Positions 9,995 through 19,900 of a stretch of 64,000 nucleotides of DNA are shown piece by piece. Where the stretch lies: contig JAHIWP010000036.1 of the NCBI GenBank assembly GCA_018816095.1, positions 111,835 through 175,834 on the forward strand, in the 5' to 3' direction. A program made the position numbers and the translations under genes. Each line of letters begins with the position of its first letter. Position 1 is the first letter of the stretch. The notes below the pieces were generated by a model. The model ran no database searches, was not told the origin of the DNA, and saw nothing but the letters and a program-made list of their open reading frames with translations. The stretch is from Gammaproteobacteria bacterium (GTDB lineage: Bacteria; Pseudomonadota; Gammaproteobacteria; Pseudomonadales; Pseudomonadaceae).

Positions 9995-11368
9995 TTGATA
10001 AACGCCGTACGCGATGCCTGGCAGCACGCCCCCACCCATCATCGAGTCTGGGCGCTGGCTGCACCGATGATCCTGTGCAACCTCTCCGTGCCCTTGGTGG
10101 CGCTGGTCGACAGTGCGGTGATTGGCCATTTGCCGCATGCTCACCAACTGGCCGCAGTGGCCGTGGGCGGCAGCCTGTATACCCTGCTGACCTGGGCGGT
10201 GGGCTTTCTGCGCATGGGCACCACCGGCTTCAGTGCTCAGGCGGCCGGGCGCAAGGATGGCGGTGCGCTGCGCCAGGTATTGGTGCAGGGTTTGCTACTT
10301 GGTGTGCTGCTGGCCGCCCTGCTGATCAGCCTGGCCATCCCCCTGAGCAGCGCCGCACTGAGCCTGATGAACCCTTCGGCGCAACTCGATGAGCTGGCGC
10401 GCAACTACCTGCATATCCGCCTATTCGGCCTGCCCGCCGCGCTGACCACCTACGCCCTGGTCGGTTGGTTGCTCGGTACGCAGAACGCCCGTGGCCCGCT
10501 GGCCATTCTGCTGACCACCAACCTGCTCAACGTCGCCCTCGACCTGCTGTTTGTGCTCGGCCTGCACTGGGGCGTGGCGGGCGCCGCCTGGGCCTCGGTG
10601 ATTGCCGAATGGAGCGGCGCGCTGCTCGGTCTGTTCCTGGCGCGGCGCGCCCTGCGGGCCTATGCCGGCACGCTGGACTGGGCCGCGCTGCGCCGCTGGC
10701 TGAACTGGCGACCGTTGCTGACCGTCAATCGCGACATCTTTATCCGCACCCTGGCGCTGCAGGCGGTGTTCTTCCTGATTACCGTGCAGGGTGCGCGCCT
10801 GGGCGATGCCACCGTGGCGGCCAACGCCCTGCTGCTCAACGGCCTGCTACTGACCGCCCACGCCCTTGATGGCCTGGCGCATGCCCTGGAAGCCCTGTGC
10901 GGGCATGCACTGGGCGCGCGTGATCGCAGTGCGTTGAGGCGCACGCTGATTGTGGCCGGTGGTTGGTCGCTACTCGCCAGCAGCGGTTTCGCGCTGTTCT
11001 TTCTGCTCGGCGGGCAGTGGTTTATTCAACTGCAAACCAATATCGACGCGGTGCGCGAAGCGGCATTCATCTACCTGCCGTACCTCGCCCTGCTCCCCTT
11101 GATCGCGGTCTGGAGCTACCTGCTCGATGGCCTGTTTATCGGCGCCACCCGCGCCCGCGAAATGCGCGACGCCATGCTCCTGGCGCTGCTGCTCAGTCTG
11201 CCGCTGGCCTGGGCCCTGCAACCGCTGGGCAACCAGGGCTTGTGGTTGGCCTTTCTCAGTTTTATGGCGCTGCGCAGCCTGTGCCTTGGGGGCTATGCTT
11301 ACCGTCTGACCAAGGCCGATCAATGGTTCGCCCCCAGCCCATCAGGAGCTCCCCATGCTCAGCCCTGA
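9995..11368 (+). CDS. MATE-family efflux transporter (DinF-like)
   Basis: A 457-residue polytopic membrane protein of the multidrug and toxic compound extrusion family. The N-terminal APMILCNLSVPLVALVDSAVIGHL segment is characteristic of the DinF branch, and about 12 hydrophobic segments can be followed. Family role: cation-coupled export of drugs or metabolites; the substrate is unknown. The start is a TTG at 9995 with only a weak GAGAAG site upstream. No better in-frame ATG precedes the first membrane helix. The last 14 bases overlap the start of the diguanylate cyclase gene, so the two are likely co-transcribed. Confidence 0.85.
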   Translation: MINAVRDAWQHAPTHHRVWALAAPMILCNLSVPLVALVDSAVIGHLPHAHQLAAVAVGGSLYTLLTWAVGFLRMGTTGFSAQAAGRKDGGALRQVLVQGLLLGVLLAALLISLAIPLSSAALSLMNPSAQLDELARNYLHIRLFGLPAALTTYALVGWLLGTQNARGPLAILLTTNLLNVALDLLFVLGLHWGVAGAAWASVIAEWSGALLGLFLARRALRAYAGTLDWAALRRWLNWRPLLTVNRDIFIRTLALQAVFFLITVQGARLGDATVAANALLLNGLLLTAHALDGLAHALEALCGHALGARDRSALRRTLIVAGGWSLLASSGFALFFLLGGQWFIQLQTNIDAVREAAFIYLPYLALLPLIAVWSYLLDGLFIGATRAREMRDAMLLALLLSLPLAWALQPLGNQGLWLAFLSFMALRSLCLGGYAYRLTKADQWFAPSPSGAPHAQP

Positions 11369-12383
11369 AATACCCAGTGATGAAGCGCTGCGCCAGCAGG
11401 CCTTGGACGATAACGAGTTACTCGACACGCCGGCCGACCCTTACCTGGACACCTTGGTGCGGGTGGTGCGCGAGGTATTTGCGGTCAAGACCGTATTGGT
11501 CAGCCTGATCGACCATGATCGGCAATGGTTTAAAGCGCGCATCGGCCTGGAAGCAGACGCGACACCACGCGCCATCTCCTTCTGCGGTCACGCAATTTTG
11601 GGTACCCAGGCACTTATTGTCGAAGACACCCATAACGACCCGCGCTTTAACGACAACCCGCTGGTGCTCAACAACCCCAATATCCGCTTTTACGCCGGCC
11701 CCCCCCTATTCTCCGCGGAAAACCAGGCACTGGGTACCCTGTGCCTGATCGACCCGCAGCCACAGAAACTCACGGCCAAACAACAAAGCCTGTTTATCGA
11801 CATGGCCGCACTGGTCGAGGGCTACCTGAAACTGCGTAACGACAGTGAGCAAACCGTACAGTTACGCGCGGCGCTAAGCCGTGAACAACGCAAGGCCATG
11901 CTCGACCCCCTGACCCAGCTGTGGAACCGTGCCGGCCTTAACCACTTTCTGCCTAGGCACCAGCAACAGGCCGACGACCTTGACCTGCAACTGGGCGTGC
12001 TGTTTTGCGACCTGGATTACTTCAAGAAGATCAACGACAGCCATGGTCACGCCGCTGGCGACCAGGTGCTATGGGAAACCGCGCGACGCATCAGCGCCGC
12101 CGTGCGCCCGCAGGACGTAGTCACACGCAGCGGCGGCGAAGAATTCGTGGTGCTGCTGCAGGTGCACGACCAGCAAGAACTACTACAGATTGCCGAACGC
12201 ATTCGCAGTGCCATGAGCAATACGCCGCTGGATATCGATGGCCTGCACATCAAGCTGACCATCAGCATCGGCGCCACCCTGCGTACCGCTCAAGATGCGC
12301 CGAACGATGCCCTGAAGCGCGCCGACCAGGCGCTGTATCAGGCCAAAGGCAATGGCCGTAACCGGGTCGAATTCGCCAACTGA
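11355..12383 (+). CDS. GAF-GGDEF diguanylate cyclase
   Basis: A 342-residue protein with an N-terminal GAF domain (about 20-160) followed by a GGDEF domain. Visible motifs are LDPLTQLWNR at the domain start, the active loop SGGEEF (a GGEEF variant), and an RxxD inhibitory site (RPQD) exactly five residues before it. It should therefore make cyclic-di-GMP with product inhibition, gated by whatever the GAF domain senses. No membrane segment is seen. ATG at 11355 has AGGAG six bases upstream. The gene overlaps the MATE exporter, and the DUF2214 gene follows 25 bases downstream. Confidence 0.9.
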   Translation: MLSPEIPSDEALRQQALDDNELLDTPADPYLDTLVRVVREVFAVKTVLVSLIDHDRQWFKARIGLEADATPRAISFCGHAILGTQALIVEDTHNDPRFNDNPLVLNNPNIRFYAGPPLFSAENQALGTLCLIDPQPQKLTAKQQSLFIDMAALVEGYLKLRNDSEQTVQLRAALSREQRKAMLDPLTQLWNRAGLNHFLPRHQQQADDLDLQLGVLFCDLDYFKKINDSHGHAAGDQVLWETARRISAAVRPQDVVTRSGGEEFVVLLQVHDQQELLQIAERIRSAMSNTPLDIDGLHIKLTISIGATLRTAQDAPNDALKRADQALYQAKGNGRNRVEFAN

Positions 12384-12408
12384 ATACCCTCTGTGAAAGG
12401 ACGCCAGC

Positions 12409-12864
12409 ATGGGCCAAGCACTTGTTGCCTACCTGCATTACCTGTCGATCTTCCTGCTGTTCGCCCTGCTCAGCATCGAACATGTGCAATTTAAATTGCC
12501 GCTGGATCTGCGCCGGGCACGTGGCCTGATCATCACCGACATCGCCTACGGCGTGAGTGCCGGGCTGGTGTTATTCAGCGGCCTGGCGCGGGTGCTCTGG
12601 CATGGCAAGGGCCTGGACTACTACCTGGGCAACAGCCTGTTTCACGCCAAAGTCGGCCTGTTTATTCTCATCGGGCTGATTTCCGTGCTGCCGACCTTTG
12701 TTTTCCTCAACTGGCGCAACAGCCTCAAGGCCGGCGAAGTGCCACAGGTCAGCAGTCGCCAGGCTCGCCTGGTGATTGGGGTGATTCGCCTGGAACTGTT
12801 GTTGCTACTGGTGATCCCATTACTGGCGGTGCTGATGGCCCGCGGCTATGGCGTAAGCAGCTGA
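12409..12864 (+). CDS. DUF2214-family membrane protein
   Basis: A 151-residue protein with four hydrophobic segments (about 5-25, 42-62, 80-102 and 122-145), matching the DUF2214 family of small inner-membrane proteins with no assigned function. AAAGGA lies seven bases before the ATG. It probably belongs to the same transcript as the cyclase. A REP-like palindrome follows it. Confidence 0.8.
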   Translation: MGQALVAYLHYLSIFLLFALLSIEHVQFKLPLDLRRARGLIITDIAYGVSAGLVLFSGLARVLWHGKGLDYYLGNSLFHAKVGLFILIGLISVLPTFVFLNWRNSLKAGEVPQVSSRQARLVIGVIRLELLLLLVIPLLAVLMARGYGVSS

Positions 12865-12893
12865 CTGCTGGCTAATTAAGCAACCGTTTTGCG

Positions 12894-12938
12894 GGAGGGA
12901 CTTTAGCCGCGATAGTCGCTCTCCGCTAAAGCGCCTCC
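12894..12938. repeat. REP-like palindrome (ctttagccgcga family)
   Basis: Arms ggagggactttagc (12894-12907) and gctaaagcgcctcc (12925-12938) pair with two mismatches. The core ctttagccgcga recurs at 36646-36657, marking it as a dispersed intergenic repeat typical of Pseudomonas. Confidence 0.7.
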
Positions 12939-13045
12939 TACACGTCCAGATACCGCCCGCTGATTTGCCCGTACGGCCCCGCTCTGCTAGTGTCGCGCGG
13001 TTGCATATCCCCCGATTCCGCCGATCCGCCCCCGAGAAATTCGCC

Positions 13046-13291
13046 ATGGCCGCCCGTAAAAAAGCCGCGCTCGACTTCGAGCAATCCCTGACCGATCTGC
13101 AGAACCTGGTCGAACGTCTGGAAAACGGCGAGCTGTCGCTAGAAGACTCGCTGACTGCCTTTGAACAAGGCGTACGCCTGACCCGCGATTGCCAAACGGC
13201 ATTGGCTCAGGCCGAACAGAAAGTGCAAATCCTCATGGAACGTGACGGCGCGCTGGAGGAAGCCCCTTTCGACGCGGATCAGCAGGCATGA
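13046..13291 (+). CDS. xseB: Exodeoxyribonuclease VII small subunit
   Basis: An 81-residue protein ([43 protein letters not shown]), the canonical XseB helical-hairpin sequence. It forms exonuclease VII with XseA and degrades single-stranded DNA. An in-frame opening 81 bases upstream is ignored because the family starts at MA(A)RKKA and GAGAA precedes this ATG. The stop overlaps the ispA start as ATGA, the usual xseB-ispA coupling. Confidence 0.95.
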   Translation: MAARKKAALDFEQSLTDLQNLVERLENGELSLEDSLTAFEQGVRLTRDCQTALAQAEQKVQILMERDGALEEAPFDADQQA

Positions 13292-14175
13292 TCGCGACCT
13301 ACCAGAGCCACTGCCAACGGCGCGTCGATAGCGCCCTGGAAACCCTCCTGAGCAGCCCACGCCCGGAGCTGGAACGCCTGTATGCCGCCATGCGCTACAG
13401 CCTGTTCAATGGCGGCAAACGCGTACGTCCGCTACTCGCCTACGCCGCCTGCGAAGCCCTTGGCGGCGAGCCGGAACGCGCCAATGCGGCCGCCTGCGCC
13501 GTAGAACTGATCCACGCCTATTCCCTGGTGCATGACGACCTGCCGGCGATGGACGATGACGACCTGCGCCGCGGTCAACCAACCACCCACAAAGCCTTCG
13601 ACGAAGCCTGCGCAATTCTTGCCGGTGACGGTCTGCAGAGCCTGGCCTTTGAAGTGCTCGCCGACGCCACGCACAACCCGCACGACGCGCAGTTGCGCCT
13701 GGCCATGCTCAGCGCGCTGGCGCGTGCAGCCGGCCCCGCGGGCATGGTGGGCGGCCAGGCGATCGACCTCGGCTCGGTCGGCCAAGCACTCGACCAAAAC
13801 GCCCTGGAAACCATGCACCGGCACAAGACCGGCGCGCTGATCGAGGCCAGCGTGCAGCTCGGCGCGCTAGCCAGCGGCCTGGCTGACGAACATGCCCTGA
13901 AAGCCTTGCACAGCTATGCCCGCGCGATTGGCCTGGCGTTTCAGGTGCAAGACGACATCCTTGACGTGGAAAGCGACACCGCAACCCTGGGCAAGACCCA
14001 AGGCAAGGATCAGGCCCACGACAAACCCACCTACCCCGCCCTGCTCGGTCTCGACGCCGCCAAAGCTTATGCCCAAGAGCTGTGCGAACAGGCGCTGCAT
14101 GCTCTGCGCCCCTTCGACCAAGCCGCCGAGCCACTGCGAGAGCTGGCCCGTTATATCGTCGAACGGCGTAGCTGA
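13288..14175 (+). CDS. ispA: Farnesyl diphosphate synthase
   Basis: A 295-residue trans-prenyltransferase. The first aspartate-rich motif is [10 protein letters not shown] (about 83-92) and the second DDILD (about 222-226). [10 protein letters not shown] near the N-terminus binds the substrate diphosphate. It condenses IPP with DMAPP/GPP to FPP in the cytoplasm, feeding ubiquinone, undecaprenyl-phosphate and heme O synthesis. Overlaps xseB by four bases. The gene that normally follows in this operon, dxs, is here displaced by about 6 kb. The last 25 bases overlap the 3' end of the convergent LysR gene. Confidence 0.95.
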   Translation: MIATYQSHCQRRVDSALETLLSSPRPELERLYAAMRYSLFNGGKRVRPLLAYAACEALGGEPERANAAACAVELIHAYSLVHDDLPAMDDDDLRRGQPTTHKAFDEACAILAGDGLQSLAFEVLADATHNPHDAQLRLAMLSALARAAGPAGMVGGQAIDLGSVGQALDQNALETMHRHKTGALIEASVQLGALASGLADEHALKALHSYARAIGLAFQVQDDILDVESDTATLGKTQGKDQAHDKPTYPALLGLDAAKAYAQELCEQALHALRPFDQAAEPLRELARYIVERRS

Positions 14176-15101
14176 TCCATCCCCGAGCGGCTGCCTGCCA
14201 GTGTCAGCATCTGCTCACGCAACCAACGATGTCCCGCCTGGTTCTCCACCTGCATGGACCAATAAAGATTGAGGTTCACCGGCACCAGTGCCAACGGCAA
14301 ATCGAGCAACCGATTGGGCAACCCGGCATTAATCAACTCGGCGTAACGCCTCGGCATAGTCAGCAACCACTCACTCTGCGCCACCAATAGAGCCGCCGAC
14401 AGGTAATGCTGGCAACGCTGCCGCACTTGCCTTACCAACCCCTGCCGCGCTAACGCCAGGTCTTCCACGCAGATCCCGCGCCGCCGTGACGTCACCGCAA
14501 TATGCTCGGCGGCCAAATAACGCGCCGCACTCAACTCCCCACTAAACGCCGGCCCCGCGACTACGCACAACGGATCACTCAAGAGCAGTTGCTGTCGCAG
14601 CTCTGGGTCCGTTGAGCGGGCAATTTCAATGGCCAGATCGACCCGCCCCGCGCTTAATTCACGCTGCAACTCAGCCCAATGCACGCTGCTGCAACGCACC
14701 TCCAGTTGCGGGGCCACCTCACGCAGGTGAGCGACAATGCTCGGCAGCACCACCGGTTCCATCTGCTCAGGCATGTTCAAGGTAAAGGTGCGCCGGTCAC
14801 GCAACGGGTCAAAGTCTTGCTCGCGCGTCACGCTGCGCAGCAAGCCGGCCAGCGCCGCCTGAATACCCGGGGCCAGTTGCGTGGCCAACAGTGTCGGCGC
14901 GACGCCACGCCCCTCGCGGACAAACAGTGGATCACCCAGCTGCTCGCGCAGACGATTAAGCGCATGGCTGACCGCGGACTGACTGAGGTGCAACAAAACC
15001 GCCGCGCGGGTCAGGTTGCGCTCACGGTAAATCACCTCAAACACTCGAAACAGATTCAGGTCGATGCGATCCATCTTCGACCATTCATGCTGCTGATTCA
15101 T
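14151..15101 (-). CDS. LysR-family transcriptional regulator
   Basis: A 316-residue LTTR. The winged HTH covers about residues 8-68 (LNLFRVFEVIYRERNLTRAA, LSQSAVSHALNRLR, LGDPLFVREG), followed by a periplasmic-binding-protein-like effector domain. The start at 15101 (MNQQHEWSKMDRIDLNLF) has AGGG seven bases upstream and is preferred to 15122. It is transcribed divergently from the acyl-CoA ligase/carboxylase pair, with an inverted repeat of LTTR type between them, so it most likely controls those genes. The effector could be an acyl-CoA or free acid (inference). The gene tail overlaps ispA. Confidence 0.88.
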   Translation of the reverse strand: MNQQHEWSKMDRIDLNLFRVFEVIYRERNLTRAAVLLHLSQSAVSHALNRLREQLGDPLFVREGRGVAPTLLATQLAPGIQAALAGLLRSVTREQDFDPLRDRRTFTLNMPEQMEPVVLPSIVAHLREVAPQLEVRCSSVHWAELQRELSAGRVDLAIEIARSTDPELRQQLLLSDPLCVVAGPAFSGELSAARYLAAEHIAVTSRRRGICVEDLALARQGLVRQVRQRCQHYLSAALLVAQSEWLLTMPRRYAELINAGLPNRLLDLPLALVPVNLNLYWSMQVENQAGHRWLREQMLTLAGSRSGMDQLRRSTI

Positions 15102-15158
15102 GGTTATTCCCTGCAAGAGCACATCGCTGCAGCCTAACAGCCATGCACACAGAACAAA

Positions 15159-15177
15159 CCATGAATGCGGCTCATGG
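15159..15177. promoter_or_regulatory. LysR-type box (T-N11-A dyad)
   Basis: A perfect dyad ccatga-N7-tcatgg containing an exact T-N11-A core lies in the 125-bp divergent region between the LysR gene and the acyl-CoA ligase gene. A second small dyad, gatgc-ataa-gcatc, lies at 15183-15196. Together they suit the recognition and activation sites of the adjacent regulator. Confidence 0.55.
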
Positions 15178-15226
15178 ATAACGATGCATAAGCATCAGTT
15201 CTACCGCCCCAGCAAGGCTGCCTAAG

Positions 15227-16954
15227 ATGCCCGCAAACAAGAACACCGAGGCCTCTTCTGCCATGCTTGAAAACGCTTACCTCGACCAACTGTCCCGCCT
15301 GCAAGCCGCCGCCTGGCCTGCCAATGCCCCACGCGAAGCGCAGTACCCACACGGCCAACAACCGCTCAGCGAGTACCTGCGCGCCTGGGCGAAGCAGCAG
15401 CCCGACCGCCCGGCACTGGATTTTTACGGCCATAGCATCACCTGGGCTGAACTGGACCGTTTGTCCGACCGCTGCGCCGCCCTGTTGGTCGAGCTAGGGG
15501 TCAAGGTGGGGGATCGGGTAGCGGTATTTATGCCCAACTGCCCGCAACTGCACATTGCTTTCTACGGCATTCTCAAATGTGGCGCTGTGTATGCGCCGGT
15601 CAGCCCGCTGAGCAAGCCGATGGAGCTGGCCTACCAACTCAAGGACAGCGGCGCGCACGTCATCCTCTGCTTTGACCAATTGCTACCCGTGGTTCGGGCG
15701 GTGCGCGAAGAATGCGCGCTCAGCCAGGTACTGAGCACCAGCCTGTCGGAACTGCGCCCCAGCGTGCCCAGCATCCCGGTGGCCGACCTGCTGCTCGCGC
15801 CCAAGGTTCAGGCCGATGACGCCATCGACTTTCTCCCGGCGCTAGAGCACTGCCAGCACGCCACGCCCAGCCACCGCCCGCAGCTGGAGGATATCGCCGC
15901 GCTCAATTACACCGGTGGCACCACCGGCCTGCCGAAAGGCTGCGTGCACACCCACGGCGACATGCTCTACACCTGTGCCAGCTTTGTGCCCGTCGCGCTG
16001 GGGCTACACACTGACAGCGTGATGCTCAACTTCTTGCCGGAGTTCTGGATTGCCGGAGAAAACGCCGGGCTGTTGTTTCCGGTATTCAGCGGTTGTCGCC
16101 TGGTACTCCTGGCGCGCTGGGACGCGCTGGCGTTTATGGCCGCCGTCGAGCATTACCGGGTCAGCCATTGCGGCCTGCTGGTCGACAGCGCCGTCGAGGT
16201 GCTCGAACACCCCGAAGCCGGCACCTACCGCCTGGACTCCTTGCAACGCACTGGCAGCATTTCTTTTATCAAGAAGCTGACCCGCGACTACCGCCAGCGC
16301 TGGCGCGCACTGACCGGCTGCACACTGTTCGAATTCAGCTTTGGTATGACCGAAACCCATACCTGCGACACCTTTACCTACGGCCTGCAAGATGACGACT
16401 TTGACCTGAACAGCGCCCCGACCTTCGTCGGCCTGCCGGTGCCCGGCACCGCATTCAAGGTCTGCGACTTCAACACCGGCGAGCTACTGCCGCTGGGCAG
16501 CGAAGGCGAGCTGTGCGTGCGCAGCCCTTCGCTGCTGCACGGTTACTGGCAACGCCCGGAAGAATCTGCGGCAGTGCTCAAGGACGGCTGGCTGCACACT
16601 GGCGACCTTGGTCAGATCACCGAGCAGGGCTTTATCCGCTACCTAGGCCGGCGTAAGGAGATGCTCAAGGTCAACGGCATGAGCGTATTCCCCAGCGAGC
16701 TGGAAGCCATGCTCGGCCAGCACCCTGCCTTGCTCGCCAGCGCAGTGATCGGGCGCGCAGATACCAGCAGTGGCCAACGTCCGGTGGCCTTTGTTGTGCT
16801 CAAGGCCGGTAGCCAGGAGAACGCCGACAGCCTGCACGCCTGGTGCAAGGCGGCCATGGCCAGCTACAAGGTCCCGGAACTGCGCGTGGTCGCGGCACTG
16901 CCCATGACGGCCACCGGCAAGGTGAAAAAGAACGAACTGGAGAGCCTACTGTGA
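15227..16954 (+). CDS. AMP-forming acyl-CoA ligase
   Basis: A 575-residue member of the ANL superfamily. Signature motifs are YTGGTTGLPKG (ATP phosphate loop), FGMTET (acyl/adenine pocket), HTGDLGQI and GRRKEMLKVNG (hinge), and a C-terminal TATGKVKK with the catalytic Lys. It activates a carboxylic acid through an acyl-AMP to an acyl-CoA. The substrate is unknown, but the next gene encodes a carboxylase that would use an acyl-CoA, suggesting a two-step route. The start is ATG 15227 with an AAGG upstream; MLENAYLDQ at 15263 is an alternative. The stop overlaps the carboxylase start by four bases (GTGA), so the genes are translationally coupled. Confidence 0.9.
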   Translation: MPANKNTEASSAMLENAYLDQLSRLQAAAWPANAPREAQYPHGQQPLSEYLRAWAKQQPDRPALDFYGHSITWAELDRLSDRCAALLVELGVKVGDRVAVFMPNCPQLHIAFYGILKCGAVYAPVSPLSKPMELAYQLKDSGAHVILCFDQLLPVVRAVREECALSQVLSTSLSELRPSVPSIPVADLLLAPKVQADDAIDFLPALEHCQHATPSHRPQLEDIAALNYTGGTTGLPKGCVHTHGDMLYTCASFVPVALGLHTDSVMLNFLPEFWIAGENAGLLFPVFSGCRLVLLARWDALAFMAAVEHYRVSHCGLLVDSAVEVLEHPEAGTYRLDSLQRTGSISFIKKLTRDYRQRWRALTGCTLFEFSFGMTETHTCDTFTYGLQDDDFDLNSAPTFVGLPVPGTAFKVCDFNTGELLPLGSEGELCVRSPSLLHGYWQRPEESAAVLKDGWLHTGDLGQITEQGFIRYLGRRKEMLKVNGMSVFPSELEAMLGQHPALLASAVIGRADTSSGQRPVAFVVLKAGSQENADSLHAWCKAAMASYKVPELRVVAALPMTATGKVKKNELESLL

Positions 16955-19900
16955 GCGCGCCTTTTACCGCCCTGCTGATCGCCAACCGTGGCGAAATCGC
17001 CATCCGTATCGCCCGCGCCGCCAGCGAACTGGGCATCCGCTCCGTGGCCGTGTACGCCGAAGATGACGCCGCCTCCTTGCATGTGCGCCAGGCCGATAGC
17101 GCCGTCGCCCTCAGCGGCCGTGGCGTAGCGGCGTATCTGGACATGGATCAACTGATCACCATCGCTCAAGCTCAAGGCTGCGATGCCGTGCACCCGGGCT
17201 ACGGCTTTCTTGCGGAAAACGCCGAATTCGCCCGCCGCTGCCAGGCCGCCGGTTTGTGTTTTGTTGGCCCCAGCAGCGAAGTGCTGCAACTGTTTGGCGA
17301 CAAGGCCGCGGCGCGGGAATTAGCCGAGCGCTGCGAAGTGCCGCTGGTGGCGGGGATCAATCGGCCGATCAGCCTTGCCGAAGCCCACGGGTTCTTCGCC
17401 GAACATGGCGCAGTCATGCTCAAGGCCCTGGCCGGTGGCGGTGGCCGTGGCATGCGCCCGGTATTTGCCGCCAGCGAACTGGACGAAGCCTTTGCCCGCT
17501 GCCAATCGGAAGCCCGCGCTGCGTTCGGGAATGACGCGCTGTATATCGAGCAATTGATCAGCCAGGCCCGGCATATCGAAATTCAGGTATTGGGCGACAG
17601 CACGGGCGCGGTCAGCCACCTGTGGGAGCGTGACTGCAGCTTGCAACGCCGTCAGCAGAAGCTGGTGGAAATCGCTCCCAGCCCGGACCTGCCCGCCGCC
17701 ACCCGTGAACGCATGATCGCCTGCGCGCTTCAGCTGGCTAGAGCGGCAAAGTACCAGGGCCTTGGCACCTTCGAGTTTCTGCTGGATGCCGAGCAGCCCG
17801 AGCGCTTCTACTTTATGGAGGCCAACCCGCGCATTCAGGTCGAACACACCGTGACCGAGCAGGTCACAGGCGTCGACCTGCTGCACACCCAGCTCAAACT
17901 CGCTGCCGGCCAGTCACTCGCCGACCTCGGCCTGCTGCAACCGCCGCCCGTTAATGGCTGCGCCGTGCAGCTGCGCATCAACCTGGAAAGCATGAACGCC
18001 GATGGCAGCACGCGTCCGGCCGCCGGCACCCTGAGTGCCTACCAACCACCCAGCGGCCCCGGCCTGCGTGTGGATGGTTACGGCTACGCCGGCTATCCGG
18101 TCAGCCCCAGTTACGATTCGCTGCTGGCCAAACTAATCGCCCACGCGGCGGATTACCCCAGAGCCCTGCGCCGCGCCTATCGCGCGCTATGCGAGTTCCG
18201 CCTGGAAGGCGTAGCGAGCAACCTGCACCTGCTGCAAAACCTGCTGCGGTTACCGCACGTGGCGAGCTATCAACTGACCACGCGCTTTGTCGAAAACCAC
18301 CTGGGCGAGCTGCTGGCGGCGCAGCCTCAAGCCCATCCACATCACTTCTTTGTTGATGCTCAGGCAACCAGCCAAACCACCCATCAAGTACAGGACGCCC
18401 CGCCGGGCTGCCTGCCGCTGCAAACCCACAGCACCGGCGTGGTGGTCAGCCTGGAGGTGGCCGAAGGCGATGCCGTCGCAGTCGGCCAGAGCATCGCAGT
18501 GCTGGAAGCGATGAAGATGGAATTCGTGGTCAGCGCCCGCCACAGCGGCATCGTCCGCCAACTGGCGGTGCAGGTCGGCAGCGCGTTGGATGAAGGCCAA
18601 GCGCTGCTGTATATCGAACCCGCCGAGGTCGATGCCGCCACCCAGCAAAGCGAACAAAGCCTGGATTTGGAACACATTCGTGCGGACCTGGCCGAGGTGC
18701 TTGAACGCCATGCCATCACCGGCGACGAACGCCGCCCACAGGCCGTGGCCAAGCGGCGCAAAACCGGCCAGCGCACAGTGCGCGAGAACCTCGCCGAGCT
18801 GCTGGATGACGGCAGCTTCAGCGAATACGGCGCGCTGGCGATTGCCGCGCAACGCCGCCGGCGCTCGCTGGAGGAGCTGATTGAACAGAGCCCGGCCGAT
18901 GGTTTAGTGGCCGGTATCGGCACGGTCAATGCTGCCACCTTTGGCAGCGAAGCCGCGCGCTGCATGGCCATCGCCTACGACTACACGGTATTCGCCGGCA
19001 CCCAAGGCGTGATGAACCACAAGAAGACCGACCGCATGCTCGGCCTCGCTGCGCAATGGCGCTTGCCGCTGGTGCTGTTTGCCGAAGGCGGTGGCGGCCG
19101 ACCGGGCGATACCGACTTTGTCGGCGTGGCCGGGCTGGACTGCCACACCTTTGTCGGCATGGCCAAGCTCTCCGGCCTAGTGCCACTGGTGGGCGTGGTT
19201 TCTGGGCGCTGCTTTGCCGGCAACGCCGCCCTGCTCGGCTGCTGCGATGTGATTATCGCCACCGACAACGCCACGATCGGCATGGCCGGCCCGGCGATGA
19301 TCGAAGGCGGCGGCCTGGGCAGCTTCAAGCCGGAACAAGTCGGCCCCGTCAGCGTGCAGGGGCCCAATGGCGTCATCGATGTTCTGGTGGCGGATGAAAC
19401 CGAGGCCGTGCAGGTCGCCAAGCAATACCTGAGTTACTTCCAGGGTGCGTTAAGCGACTGGCAATGCGCCGATCAGCGCGAACTGCGCCATGTCATCCCG
19501 GAAAACCGCCTGCGCGTGTATGACATCCGCCAGGTCATCGCCACCCTGGCCGACCACGACTCGGTACTGGAACTGCGCCGCCAGTTTGCTCCGGGGCTGA
19601 TCACCGCGTTTATCCGCATTGAAGGCAAGCCTTTCGGCCTGCTGGCCAATAATCCCGCGCACCTGGGCGGGGCCATCGACGCAGTGGCAGGCGACAAAGC
19701 CGCGCGCTTTATGCAGCTGTGCGATGCCTTCGATATTCCGCTGCTATCGCTGTGCGATACCCCCGGTTTTATGGTCGGCCCCGAGGCAGAGAAACAGGCC
19801 ACGGTGCGCCATGTGTCGCGCATGTTCGTGGCCGCCGCCAGCCTGACGGTACCGTTTTTCACCGTGGTGCTGCGCAAGGGTTATGGCCTCGGCGCGCAAG

